From: Guptibacillus algicola | GTDB lineage: Bacteria; Bacillota; Bacilli; Bacillales; Guptibacillaceae | DNA: 64,000 nt | Reading direction: 5' to 3' | NCBI RefSeq assembly: GCF_020171805.1 | Contig: NZ_JAIVAF010000001.1 | Span: 248,001 to 312,000 of the forward strand | In this document: one piece after another, positions 1 through 8,643 of the stretch | Layout: each line of letters opens with the position of its first letter | How positions within the stretch are numbered: position 1 is the first letter of the stretch | The notes under the pieces: model-generated | Databases searched by the model: none | What the model was told of the DNA's origin: nothing | The model's input: only the letters and a program-made list of their open reading frames with translations | Made by a program: the position numbers and the translations under genes

Positions 1-95
1 CATTTTAGACCAACAAGAGAGAGAAATCAGTTTAATTTATACATTGCAGGGTATACAAAGAGTGGATGAGAAACGTTTAGAAGGGAGATTTTATC

Positions 96-482
96 ATGGG
101 TTTTCACTATACTGTAGAGACAACTAAAACAATGGATAAAGCTGTTGAGGATTTGAGCGAATCATTAAAAGAAGAAAGTTTTGGTGTATTATGGGACTTT
201 GATTTAACTGCAAAATTACAGGAAAAAGGGATGGACTTCAATACGCCTTATCGTGTATTAGAAGTTTGCAATCCTAAAGAAGCAGATCGTGTTTTAAAAG
301 AAGATAAACTTGTTGGCTATTTTCTTCCATGTAAAATTGTAGTTTATGAGGATAAAGGGTTAACAAAGATCGGTATGCCAAGGCCTACAACGCTTCTAGA
401 TTTAACAGGAGATGACCAACTCAAAGGTATCGGTCTCGATATTGAAGATCGATTGATCTCTTGTATTGAAAACAGCAGATAA
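96..482 (+). CDS. DUF302 family protein
   Basis: This 128-residue soluble protein fits the DUF302 family, whose members are about this size and have no settled function. The central stretch ending in PYRVLEVCNPK, then LVGYFLPCKIVVYED, is the typical DUF302 core, with two cysteines near residues 59 and 79. A GAAGGGAG ribosome site lies 8-10 bases before the ATG. A perfect palindrome and T-run follow the stop, so it ends its own transcription unit. There is no signal peptide or membrane segment. The family call is firm; the role is unknown. Confidence 0.8.
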   Translation: MGFHYTVETTKTMDKAVEDLSESLKEESFGVLWDFDLTAKLQEKGMDFNTPYRVLEVCNPKEADRVLKEDKLVGYFLPCKIVVYEDKGLTKIGMPRPTTLLDLTGDDQLKGIGLDIEDRLISCIENSR

Positions 483-500
483 TTTAAGCTAGTGTTCAAA

Positions 501-532
501 TGACTACCTAATCGATTAGGTAGTCATTTTTT
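501..532 (+). terminator. Rho-independent terminator of the DUF302 gene
   Basis: A perfect 26-base palindrome (501-526, arms TGACTACCTAATC) is followed directly by a run of six T on the plus strand. It lies 18 bases past the DUF302 stop. Confidence 0.85.
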
Positions 533-609
533 GTAACATAACGATTAATCTTCACCCAAAATAAGGGTGAAAAAATATTCTTGAATAATAGTACACTGTA
601 AGGTGACTT

Positions 610-945
610 CTAATTGAAGTCATCTTTTACATCTGGCGTATATCGGTATTTATGTAAGTCTATCTTATTGTTCTTTATGAACGCGACTCCTTCTTCTTCT
701 AAGGCCATCTTCTGAATAAAAACTCCCTCTTCTTCTTTTAACCCGATCTCCCCTTTCGCATTGATGACGCGATGCCAAGGTAAATTATGCTTCTTGCTCA
801 TCGAATGAAGAATACGAACAACCTGCCTCGCACCTCGCGGACTTCCTGCAAGTTTCGCAATTTGACCGTATGTCATCACTCTTCCAGCTGGTATGTTTTT
901 AATAATCTTCACAACGTCTTCTGTAAACCGCTCTATTGTACTCAC
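610..945 (-). CDS. Alkyltransferase-like (ATL) protein, MGMT C-domain without the acceptor cysteine
   Basis: The 111 residues correspond to the DNA-binding domain of O6-methylguanine-DNA methyltransferase, with the arginine-finger/recognition-helix region VMTYGQIAKLAG near residues 23-34. The active-site PCHRV motif reads PWHRV (residues 56-60), so the acceptor cysteine is a tryptophan. This is the signature of ATL proteins such as E. coli YbaZ and S. pombe Atl1. These bind O6-alkylguanine and pass the lesion to nucleotide excision repair rather than repairing it. It runs divergently from the BCCT gene. The role as a lesion sensor is inferred from the family. Confidence 0.88.
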   Translation of the reverse strand: MSTIERFTEDVVKIIKNIPAGRVMTYGQIAKLAGSPRGARQVVRILHSMSKKHNLPWHRVINAKGEIGLKEEEGVFIQKMALEEEGVAFIKNNKIDLHKYRYTPDVKDDFN

Positions 946-1087
946 CCTCTATCAGACAATTACACATTTACCTTTTATCATAACAAATTACGTTATGCTT
1001 TTTCATCGCTCTTTTTTACACAGGTATAAAAACTTAGAGTTAACTAAAACTAAGACCTCACAAGCTATTGCAAAGGAGTTAACTTAA

Positions 1088-2749
1088 ATGAATAAACGTT
1101 TAATCGATTGGTCTACGTTTATAGGTGCATTATTCTTATTGCTAGTAGTTGTCGTTCCACTTGTTCTTTTTCCCGAAGCAGGAAAAGTCATTGTAGACAA
1201 AGCTAATACATTCATCACAACAAGATTCGGCGTACTCTATTTGTTAGTAGGACTCGGTATATTCTTCTTCCTCATCTATGTGGCTTTTAGTGAAAATGGT
1301 CGTGTTAGGCTAGGAGATGCAGACGAACGCCCTGAGTTTAACAATTTCTCCTGGGCAGGAATGCTGTTTTGCGCTGGGATCGGTTCTAGTATTCTCTACT
1401 GGGGAACGATTGAATGGGCTTATTATTACCAGGGGCCTCCATTTGGTCTTGAACCAGGCACAAAAGATGCTATTCTTTGGGCAAGTACATATGGCATCTT
1501 CCACTGGGGACCTATCGCATGGTCGATCTATACGTTACCAGCCTTGCCGATTGCTTATTTCTATTATGTAAGGAAAAAACCAGTCTTAAAAATTAGTGAA
1601 GCAACAAGACCTCTAATTGGAAAACTTGCTGACGGTCCCCTGGGGACAATCATTGATGTGTTATTTATGTTTGGTTTATTAGGTGGAGCAGGTACAACGC
1701 TCGCACTAGGTACCCCTATGATCGCAGAAGGTATCAATGTACTGACTGGTGTACCAGTTAATATGGTTCTAAAAACAGGGATTCTCGTTTTAGTAACATT
1801 GATCTTTGCTATTAGTGCTTATTCTGGTCTAAGAAAAGGAATCAAAGTACTTTCGGATTTGAACTTAATCCTTTCAATCTTTCTCCTTCTATTTGTTCTG
1901 ATATTTGGACCAACTCGTTTCATGGTTGAAACGGCTACGAACAGCATTGGACTCTTAATGGATAACTTTTTCCATATGAGTACCTGGACCGAGCCATACA
2001 ACACACTTGGCCCATACGAGAAAACGGGCTTTCCTGAGAGTTGGACCGTTTTCTACTGGGCATGGTGGCTCGTATACGCACCGTTCGTCGGACTATTTGT
2101 AGCTAAGATCTCAAGAGGTCGTTCGATCAGACAAATGATTCTTGGTACGATTGCGTATGGATCATTTGGAAGCATACTGTTCTTTGGAATTCTCGGGAAC
2201 TATGGACTTCATATGCAGCTTACCGGGAAGTTTGATGTTATTGGGGTTTTGAACGACCAGGGTGCTCCTAGAGCAATCATTGAAACCATCGGACAACTTC
2301 CGCTATCATGGTTAATGATTTTCATCTTCACAATCCTTGCGATCATATTCCTTGCAACGACATTTGATTCAAGTTCTTATATCCTTGCTTCAGTTGTTCA
2401 GAAGGAAGTTGAAGACGAACCAATCCGATGGAACAGGCTGTTCTGGGCATTTGCACTATGTTTGATGCCATTAACGTTAATGTTTATCGGTGGCCTAGGT
2501 ACACTCCAAACAGCAAGTATCGTTGGAGGGTTTCCACTGCTCTTCATAATGATTATGCTTGCATGGTCATTTATGAGAGCATCTTCAGAAGATATACGAG
2601 CATCTGAGCATTATGAGCCAAAGGTTTTCTCGTTGAACTACAAAAAGATCCTACAAAATATTAAACGAAAGAAAAAGGATAAGAAACAAAAAGGCCCAGT
2701 AGATGCTCATTTTGAAGAAGAAAACAAGAACGAAAAGAAAGACGAGTAG
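1088..2749 (+). CDS. BCCT family betaine/carnitine-type transporter
   Basis: This 553-residue, twelve-helix membrane protein of the betaine-carnitine-choline transporter family carries the family signature (PESWTVFYWAWWLVYAP, about residues 318-334), including the Trp-rich substrate box. The stretches WGTIEWAYYYQGPPFGLEP and QGAPRAIIET look more like the CaiT (carnitine) branch than the OpuD/BetP branch, judged by eye. The last 50 residues are a highly charged Lys/Glu cytoplasmic tail, as in osmoregulated BCCT carriers. AAAGGAG lies at a good distance before the ATG. The substrate is probably a trimethylammonium compound, but which one cannot be read from the sequence. Confidence 0.9.
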   Translation: MNKRLIDWSTFIGALFLLLVVVVPLVLFPEAGKVIVDKANTFITTRFGVLYLLVGLGIFFFLIYVAFSENGRVRLGDADERPEFNNFSWAGMLFCAGIGSSILYWGTIEWAYYYQGPPFGLEPGTKDAILWASTYGIFHWGPIAWSIYTLPALPIAYFYYVRKKPVLKISEATRPLIGKLADGPLGTIIDVLFMFGLLGGAGTTLALGTPMIAEGINVLTGVPVNMVLKTGILVLVTLIFAISAYSGLRKGIKVLSDLNLILSIFLLLFVLIFGPTRFMVETATNSIGLLMDNFFHMSTWTEPYNTLGPYEKTGFPESWTVFYWAWWLVYAPFVGLFVAKISRGRSIRQMILGTIAYGSFGSILFFGILGNYGLHMQLTGKFDVIGVLNDQGAPRAIIETIGQLPLSWLMIFIFTILAIIFLATTFDSSSYILASVVQKEVEDEPIRWNRLFWAFALCLMPLTLMFIGGLGTLQTASIVGGFPLLFIMIMLAWSFMRASSEDIRASEHYEPKVFSLNYKKILQNIKRKKKDKKQKGPVDAHFEEENKNEKKDE

Positions 2750-2781
2750 CGTAACCTTCGTTACGTAAAATAAACACATGA

Positions 2782-2810
2782 TTGACATGGTACTTTGTTC
2801 ATGATAAAAA
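2782..2810 (+). promoter_or_regulatory. Probable sigma-A promoter of the T-box/NSS transcript
   Basis: A perfect TTGACA (2782-2787) is followed about 16-17 bases later by an A/T-rich GATAAAAA -10-like stretch. It lies about 40 bases before the first recognisable T-box element. The -35 is strong and the -10 weak. Confidence 0.5.
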
Positions 2811-2840
2811 TTGTATAACTAACTATACATGGAACTGCTT

Positions 2841-3059
2841 TGAAGGAAACTAAGTAACCTCCCTTTCCCTGTTAAAGAGAGCCGATGGCTGGTGAGAATC
2901 GGTGCAAAAAGGACTGGTGAATTTCATTTCTGGAGCTTCTTTTGCTTCTGCAAAAGACGGTGAAGATCGTTACACATACAAAGTGGTGAGTTAATGCTCA
3001 CAACCAGGGTGGTACCGCGATACAATCGTCCCTACGTAATCCGTAGGGACGATTTTTTA
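2841..3059 (+). promoter_or_regulatory. T-box riboswitch leader controlling the NSS amino-acid transporter
   Basis: The leader has the T-box landmarks in order: an AAGTAA segment (2852-2857), AGAGAG followed by the stem I distal arm GGCTGGTGAGAATC (about 2876-2900), a TGGAGC motif (2931-2936), a CGTTA...AAAGTGG segment (2970-2992), and the antiterminator T-box AGGGTGGTACCGCG (3006-3019) that pairs with uncharged tRNA. A G+C-rich terminator hairpin with a T-run follows (3024-3059). Uncharged tRNA should let transcription read into the transporter. The specifier is uncertain: before TGGAGC the sequence ATTTCATTTC offers UUC followed by A (Phe) as the most conventional reading, but neighbouring triplets cannot be excluded. 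Confidence 0.95.
3024..3059 (+). terminator. T-box-controlled terminator
   Basis: The stem ATCGTCCCTACG / CGTAGGGACGAT with a short loop is followed by TTTTTT. Its 5' side lies just past the T-box motif, as required for the antiterminator/terminator switch. Confidence 0.92.
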
Positions 3060-3109
3060 TTTTGTATGTTACGTAAACTTCAACGGTCATGAATGAAAGG
3101 AGAAATAGT

Positions 3110-4453
3110 ATGAGTCAAAAGGAACAATGGTCCTCAAGATTAGGATTTATTTTAGCAGCTGCAGGTTCTGCAATCGGACTAGGAGCAATATGGAAATTCC
3201 CTTATACCGCAGGTCAAAACGGGGGTGGCGCATTCTTTCTTATCTTTATCTTATTTACTTTAATACTTGGGTTACCGCTTCTACTTGCAGAGTTTTCTAT
3301 TGGTCGAACTGCTCAAAATAATGCAGTAGATTCCTATAAGACCATTGCACCAAAATCAAAATGGTACCGCGTTGGTATTCTAGGGATGATTACCTCTTTC
3401 ATACTTCTGTCCTTTTATAGTGTAGTAGGTGGATGGATTATCGTTTACCTCTACAAAGCAGTTACTGGTCAAATGTATGGACTTTCATCAGATGAATATA
3501 TGGGAGTTTTTGGATCGACCATCGCAAATCCTTTTATAAGTGTCGGTGTACAACTTCTCTTTCTATTGATGACGATACTTGTTGTATCACGAGGGGTTGA
3601 AAAAGGGATTGAAAAGGCGAGTAAGATTATGATGCCAGCACTTTTCATCCTGTTCACTATTTTAGTGATCAGAGCCATCACCCTGGACGGCGCAATGGAA
3701 GGGATCACATTTCTTCTGCAGCCAGATTTTTCAAAAGTCACATCTCAAACGATTTTAGAAGCGATGGGACAGTCGTTCTTCACACTGAGCGTCGGGGTGT
3801 CTGTCATGGTGACGTACAGCTCGTATTTACCGAAAACGCAAAGTTTACCACGCTCAGCAATATCGATCGTCTCTCTAAATATTTTGATTGTGCTACTAGC
3901 AGGTCTAGCTATTTTTCCAGCTGTTTTTTCATTTGGCCTTGAACCTGGCGCAGGTCCTGTTCTGTTATTTAATGTATTACCAACGGTATTCAGCCAACTT
4001 CCATTCGGCATGCTGTTTTTCATTGCATTTCTAGTACTATTCTTATTTGCAGCACTCACCTCTGCCTTTTCGATGCTTGAGATTATCGTATCGGTCATTT
4101 CTAAGGGAGATTTAGAAAAACGTAAGAAGTGGGCGTGGATTATCGGACTTGCCATCTTTGTAGTCGGCATTCCTTCAGCTCTTTCGTATGGTGTTTTAGC
4201 AGATATCACTTTATTTGAAAAGACCATCTTCGACCTTGCTGATTATACTGTCAGTAACATATTACTCCCACTTGGCTCGCTATTAATCGCTCTATTCGTT
4301 CCACTTAAGATGAAAAAGACCGCTTTGTACGAAGAACTACAGCTCGGCGGTGGACTGAAAAAAGGCTTGTTTGAAACATGGTATTTCCTTATTCGGTTTG
4401 GAGCTCCCATATTGATTCTTGCTGTTATGCTGGATGCATTAGGAATTATATAA
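3110..4453 (+). CDS. Neurotransmitter:sodium symporter (NSS) family amino-acid transporter
   Basis: A Na+-coupled amino-acid symporter of the LeuT/MhsT fold, about 447 residues, similar in size to B. subtilis YocR and YhdH. The N-terminal [14 protein letters not shown] and [10 protein letters not shown] form the unwound TM1/TM2 region that binds Na+ and substrate in the family. I prefer the ATG at 3110 over an in-frame ATG 21 bases upstream, because AAAGGAGA lies 6-8 bases before it. The T-box leader means its expression follows the charging of one tRNA, so the substrate is probably the matching amino acid. MhsT-like homologues carry hydrophobic and aromatic amino acids, which fits a Phe-type specifier but does not prove it. 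Confidence 0.93.
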   Translation: MSQKEQWSSRLGFILAAAGSAIGLGAIWKFPYTAGQNGGGAFFLIFILFTLILGLPLLLAEFSIGRTAQNNAVDSYKTIAPKSKWYRVGILGMITSFILLSFYSVVGGWIIVYLYKAVTGQMYGLSSDEYMGVFGSTIANPFISVGVQLLFLLMTILVVSRGVEKGIEKASKIMMPALFILFTILVIRAITLDGAMEGITFLLQPDFSKVTSQTILEAMGQSFFTLSVGVSVMVTYSSYLPKTQSLPRSAISIVSLNILIVLLAGLAIFPAVFSFGLEPGAGPVLLFNVLPTVFSQLPFGMLFFIAFLVLFLFAALTSAFSMLEIIVSVISKGDLEKRKKWAWIIGLAIFVVGIPSALSYGVLADITLFEKTIFDLADYTVSNILLPLGSLLIALFVPLKMKKTALYEELQLGGGLKKGLFETWYFLIRFGAPILILAVMLDALGII

Positions 4454-4490
4454 AAAAGAACCTCACCAACATTGGTGAGGTTTTCTTTTC
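4454..4490. terminator. Bidirectional terminator between NSS and PBP genes
   Basis: The ten-base arms AACCTCACCA / TGGTGAGGTT (4459-4482) have a run of A before and T after, so the hairpin can serve both convergent genes. Confidence 0.85.
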
Positions 4491-4491
4491 G

Positions 4492-6528
4492 TTATGAAGC
4501 CTCTTCCTCTTCTTCACTGTTTACGGGTGAAGAGGGTTTTGGCTTATCTTTTAGATCAAAATAAGCATCTAAAAGCTCTCGCGCTATTTCTTTGTTCACA
4601 GTATTACCGTCATCATTCATGTTTGGGACGATTACTGAAATCGCAATTTCAGGATTATCGTATGGCGCAAACCCTACGAACGATAAATTATAACGATCTT
4701 TTTTCACCTGAGCTGTCCCTGTTTTACCCGCATGGGTGTAAGATGTACCGTTAAAGTAATTTGCAGCAGTTCCTCCGCTAGCACTAGTTACTAGTCTCAT
4801 CCCACTTTTTACTCTCTCAATATCGTTGCTACTCATCTGCAGTGTGTTCAATACATTCGTATCGAATTGGTCTACGATGATATTTGATAGTCCATTCACA
4901 TTGGAAGGCTCATGAACTTCTTTCAAGAAATGCGGTTGTATTCTCTTTCCGCCGTTCGCGATCGTTGAGACGTACTGCGCCATTTGTAGGGGCGTATACG
5001 TATCGAACTGTCCAATCATCAAGTCCATCAGTTTACCAAGAACATTATATCCACCGTTGATTCCAGACGTTTCGATCGGCATATCGATACCTGTTTTCTT
5101 TCCAAGCCCAAACTGATTAAAGTTGTATCTGACCGTGTCATAAGCACCGCGATCCCAAGGAATTCCAGCCGTATTTGGCTGATAGTCATATCCCGCAATC
5201 ATCATTGCGATGCGGAACATGTATACGTTTGAAGACAGCTTAAGTGCTGTCAAATCATTTACATTTCCCATATTCTTATAAGAAGCTTTATCTTTAGTAT
5301 CTGGAATTCTTATTGGAGCATCATACAATATTGTTCCATGACCAATAACTCCGGTCTCATACCCAGTCAAAACAGAAGCTCCCTTGACGGATGATCCCAT
5401 CTCATACGCTTCAGAAAGTGTCCCGTACGAGTATTCGATGTACTTGTTATTTGAGGCGCTATACTTTGTCCCTCCGAATGCGAGGATGTCTCCCGTTGAA
5501 GGATCCATCGCTATCGCATAAGCACGATCTGCATGTGGATTACCTTTAGCTCTGGCCGAGCTCAGCTTCTCTGCAAGAATTGATTCTAACTCCTGCTGTA
5601 GATCGATATTTACAGTTAGAACGAGATCATTCCCACGCTTACCAGGAGTTACAATCGGCTCACCGATCGGCTTTCCTGATTTGTCAGTGATATATTTCTT
5701 TTTGGCTTTTTGGCCTTTTAAGAGTTCTTCATATTCTTTTTCAAGATAGCTAACTCCAACCTGATCGTTATGGTCGTAGCCTCTCATTGTATACTTTTTT
5801 ATTTGCTCCTCTGGTATTGGACCAAGGTTACCAAACATCGTTTCGAGTGATTCTCCATAAGGATAAATCCGTTCAGCGTCTGCCTGAATATCTACTCCGG
5901 GTAGGATATCCAGATGTTCACTTACAGTCGCAATTTCTTCTCTCGTAAGACCTTTTTTAATCGATTGGGACGATAGCGCGTAACCTGTGTCCATCTGACG
6001 CTTGATCGCTGCAACCTTCATTTCTTCACCATCATCAGAGATTTCCTTCAAATCCTCTTCTTTAATGCGGTCAATCTGTAGCTGGTAAGCAGCTTTAGGT
6101 TCAAGCTCACTCCATTCTTTGTCAGAGAGCTTTTCCTTTGCTTTCTCAGGCTTCGTCAAGATCCAGTAATCTTTCAGATCTCGTTCGGTCACTTTGTCCG
6201 TGTCGACATCAATGAAGGTCGCTAATTTTCTCGCTACCTCAAGTCTTTCCTTTGATTTCGTGTTTTGGGTTCTAATATATGTAAGGGTAAACGTTGGCTC
6301 ATTATCCACCAGAACTCTTCCGTAGCGATCAAACATTTTTCCTCTCGGTGCAGATGATTTTGCCGTCACGTTCTCTGTTTGTTCCGTCAGTCGTTCAAAA
6401 TCCTCACCCTGAACAATTTGAATGACACCTAGTCGTAGGACTAGCGCAGAAAACAATAAAAAAACACAGAGGAAAAGTATATTTAACCGAAAAGGCACAT
6501 GAGACTTCTTTATGTTCTTTTTTATCAA
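4492..6528 (-). CDS. Class B penicillin-binding protein (D,D-transpeptidase), PbpA/PbpH type
   Basis: A peptidoglycan transpeptidase of 678 residues: short cytoplasmic tail, one N-terminal membrane anchor (about 13-35), a PBP dimerisation domain (about 55-290), and the transpeptidase domain. The catalytic motifs are S379-S-V-K382, S432-S-N434 and K602-T-G604. B. subtilis PbpA (formerly yqgF) and PbpH, which support rod-shape elongation, are the closest architecture by eye. The start is TTG at 6528, behind GGGAGAGG at normal spacing. The C-terminus ends in a Pro/Ser/Glu-rich tail. No partner cell-wall gene adjoins it, so the choice between PbpA and PbpH is open. Confidence 0.9.
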   Translation of the reverse strand: MIKKNIKKSHVPFRLNILFLCVFLLFSALVLRLGVIQIVQGEDFERLTEQTENVTAKSSAPRGKMFDRYGRVLVDNEPTFTLTYIRTQNTKSKERLEVARKLATFIDVDTDKVTERDLKDYWILTKPEKAKEKLSDKEWSELEPKAAYQLQIDRIKEEDLKEISDDGEEMKVAAIKRQMDTGYALSSQSIKKGLTREEIATVSEHLDILPGVDIQADAERIYPYGESLETMFGNLGPIPEEQIKKYTMRGYDHNDQVGVSYLEKEYEELLKGQKAKKKYITDKSGKPIGEPIVTPGKRGNDLVLTVNIDLQQELESILAEKLSSARAKGNPHADRAYAIAMDPSTGDILAFGGTKYSASNNKYIEYSYGTLSEAYEMGSSVKGASVLTGYETGVIGHGTILYDAPIRIPDTKDKASYKNMGNVNDLTALKLSSNVYMFRIAMMIAGYDYQPNTAGIPWDRGAYDTVRYNFNQFGLGKKTGIDMPIETSGINGGYNVLGKLMDLMIGQFDTYTPLQMAQYVSTIANGGKRIQPHFLKEVHEPSNVNGLSNIIVDQFDTNVLNTLQMSSNDIERVKSGMRLVTSASGGTAANYFNGTSYTHAGKTGTAQVKKDRYNLSFVGFAPYDNPEIAISVIVPNMNDDGNTVNKEIARELLDAYFDLKDKPKPSSPVNSEEEEEAS

Positions 6529-6642
6529 TTCGTGCCTCTCCCTTCTATTTTTTCCTTATCTTCCCAATCATTTTAACATATCATGATGGGACCATGTTTT
6601 ATTAAGAGTGAATTATTTAAATTTTCCATGACATTCACTTGC

Positions 6643-6686
6643 TCTAAAAATTAAATGAGAGGTACCGAAAAAATCGGACCTCTCAT
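6643..6686 (-). terminator. Terminator of cls
   Basis: A long hairpin (6655-6686, arms ATGAGAGGT...ACCTCTCAT with an inner CCGA/TCGG pairing) is followed on the minus strand by a T-rich tract. Confidence 0.75.
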
Positions 6687-6698
6687 AAGATGCTCATC

Positions 6699-8144
6699 CT
6701 ATAAAATTGGTGATAGTAACCTCGATATAGATTCCTTGAATCTGATCCAAGTTGAGCGATTGTGATACCCATCTTGCGTCAATTCATCACTTTTTTCCAT
6801 ATCATCTACAAACGTTTTCTCAAGTTGTCTTGCAATATCTTCATTATAAATAAATGCATTAACTTCAAAATTCAGCTTGAAACTTCTTACATCGATGTTT
6901 GCTGTGCCAACAGATGATATTTCCCCATCTACTGAAATCGTTTTTGCATGAATAAAACCGTTTTGGTAAATATAGATGCGTGCTCCTGCTTTTAACAATT
7001 CACCTACATAAGAGTATGTAGCCCAGTAAACAAACATATGATCAGGCTTATTTGGGATCATCAGTCTTACATCAACACCGCTTAAGGCAGCAATCCTTAG
7101 CGCATCGAGCAAACTCTCATCTGGAATAAAATATGGGGTTTGTATATAGACCGTTCGTTTGGCTGATGATATTAGCTTTATATAACCGTTTTTGATTTGC
7201 TCCCATTCTGAGTCAGGTCCACAGCTAACAATTTGAACCCCAGCGTTACCCACTGTCGGAAGAACTGGAAAGTAATGTGCTTCATACCCGACCTTATTAC
7301 GAGCAGCATGATTCCAATCGAGCAGGAACCTTGTTTGCATCGCAAGTGTTGCACTACCTTCCATCCTAAGATGAGTATCTCTCCAATAGCCAAACTTCTT
7401 GTTAAGACCAAGATATTCATCTCCAACGTTAAATCCACCTACATAACCTACACGACCATCAATAATAACGAGTTTTCTATGATTGCGATAATTTAATCGT
7501 GTATTAACGTACGGAATCCGAGAAGGAAAGAACACTACAACCTCTCCTCCAGCTTCAATCAATTCTCTGAAAAAACGCTTCCTGGTTTTTCGTGAGCCCA
7601 TTTCGTCATAAAGGACTCTCACCTTAACTCCTTCATGTGCTTTTTCAGTTAGTTTCTGAACAATCTTTCTACCAAGATTATCTTTTTGGAAAATATAATA
7701 TTGAAAATGAATATGATCTTTCGCATTCTCAATATCTTGTAAGACAGCTTCGAACTTTTCCTCACCGTCTGTATATATCGTAATATCGTTATCTTGTGTA
7801 AGAACAGCATCATCGTTTACAAGATGCATATAGATAATATCCTTATGTCTTGCGATTTCTTCATTTCGAAAAGGATAGATCCCTTCTTTGATTTCGCTAA
7901 CCTGCTCTTGAATAAGGTCCTCAATTCCTACTTTTTTAATGTTCTCCCAATCAAAGAGTCTTCTTCTACTTAGGTTCTGACCGAAGATCAAGTACATGAT
8001 AAATCCAAGAAGAGGAATAAAAAGCAACACCATTAACCAAGCCCACGTTGCGCCTGCATCTTTTCGTTCAAGAAAAATGACGACGGCTGCTAGCACTAAG
8101 TTAAGAACAAACAGAATTCCAAGTAAAATAGACATAATATCCAT
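6699..8144 (-). CDS. cls: Cardiolipin synthase
   Basis: A phospholipase-D-superfamily enzyme that condenses two phosphatidylglycerols to cardiolipin at the membrane. It has two N-terminal membrane helices (about 4-25 and 33-54) and two HKD motifs, HRKLVIIDG at residue 222 and HAKTISVDG at residue 399, each with the distal Asp/Gly pattern. The length (481) matches B. subtilis ClsA. I chose the ATG at 8144 because AAAGGAGA lies 7-8 bases before it; an in-frame ATG 21 bases upstream has the ribosome site on its wrong side. It is monocistronic, with its own terminator. Confidence 0.94.
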   Translation of the reverse strand: MDIMSILLGILFVLNLVLAAVVIFLERKDAGATWAWLMVLLFIPLLGFIMYLIFGQNLSRRRLFDWENIKKVGIEDLIQEQVSEIKEGIYPFRNEEIARHKDIIYMHLVNDDAVLTQDNDITIYTDGEEKFEAVLQDIENAKDHIHFQYYIFQKDNLGRKIVQKLTEKAHEGVKVRVLYDEMGSRKTRKRFFRELIEAGGEVVVFFPSRIPYVNTRLNYRNHRKLVIIDGRVGYVGGFNVGDEYLGLNKKFGYWRDTHLRMEGSATLAMQTRFLLDWNHAARNKVGYEAHYFPVLPTVGNAGVQIVSCGPDSEWEQIKNGYIKLISSAKRTVYIQTPYFIPDESLLDALRIAALSGVDVRLMIPNKPDHMFVYWATYSYVGELLKAGARIYIYQNGFIHAKTISVDGEISSVGTANIDVRSFKLNFEVNAFIYNEDIARQLEKTFVDDMEKSDELTQDGYHNRSTWIRFKESISRLLSPIL

Positions 8145-8283
8145 AACGGTATCTCCTTTAAACAACCACTAGACGAGTGTAACAATTGGAAACATCATCT
8201 TTTAAGTTTACATGAATCCCCTGCGTATTTTAAGACATAAAATGGTCATTAAAATAAAAATCAGCAGGCAGATGTTATCTCTC

Positions 8284-8312
8284 AAAAAAACCAGCCAAAC
8301 AACAGCTGGTAT
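8284..8312 (-). terminator. Terminator of the HMA-domain gene
   Basis: ACCAGC / GCTGGT arms with an eight- to nine-base loop are followed on the minus strand by seven T. Confidence 0.8.
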
Positions 8313-8336
8313 AGAATCGTATTCTCTTCAGAAGCC

Positions 8337-8546
8337 TTATTCAACATCATATCCTTTTCTCTGAATCAAAGAAGTTAGCTCGTTGATCGACACCTTATTT
8401 TCATCATACGTAATGACGCCTTTCTCTTCATCAAGGTATATTTCAACTGCAAACACTCCTGCAAGATCGAGTAATGCACTTCGAATTGTAGAATGACACT
8501 GGTAGCTCGTCATACCTTTAATGGCAATTGTCGTTTCCTCCACCAT
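8337..8546 (-). CDS. Small heavy-metal-associated (HMA/CopZ-like) protein with a degenerate metal site
   Basis: The 69 residues form one HMA domain (beta-alpha-beta-beta-alpha-beta pattern). The metal loop, normally GMTCxxC, reads GMTSYQC (residues 11-17): the first cysteine is Ser14 and only Cys17 remains. Two-coordinate Cu(I) binding as in CopZ is therefore unlikely without a partner. I start at the ATG at 8546, behind AGAGGTG; the frame stays open for 28 more codons to a poorly supported TTG. No CopA ATPase or copper regulator adjoins it. It lies after the M20 gene with a 97-base gap. Domain call is firm; function open. Confidence 0.75.
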   Translation of the reverse strand: MVEETTIAIKGMTSYQCHSTIRSALLDLAGVFAVEIYLDEEKGVITYDENKVSINELTSLIQRKGYDVE

Positions 8547-8643
8547 TTCACACCTCTCTTCAACGCCACACATTCTTTCAATCAGTATGCCCATGTGTCC
8601 ATCAAAAGAACAGTTCTTCAACGCCTTCAAGGAAAAGGTACGC

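Noticed and set aside
1-95. Possible 3' end of an upstream gene in frame 1 (stop at 67-69) or frame 2
   Set aside because: Both are too short to identify. Frame 2 runs into the DUF302 gene and neither resembles a known C-terminus.
601-625. Hairpin over the ATL gene stop codon as its terminator
   Set aside because: A nine-base arm pair exists but no T-run follows closely on the minus strand, so the support is too weak.
2750-2766. Hairpin CGTAAC/GTTACG after the BCCT gene as a terminator
   Set aside because: The stem is short and followed by A-rich rather than T-rich sequence on the plus strand.
3469-4227. Minus-strand open frames of 90 and 160 codons
   Set aside because: They are antisense to the NSS transporter, with Met/Lys-rich compositional translations typical of shadows.
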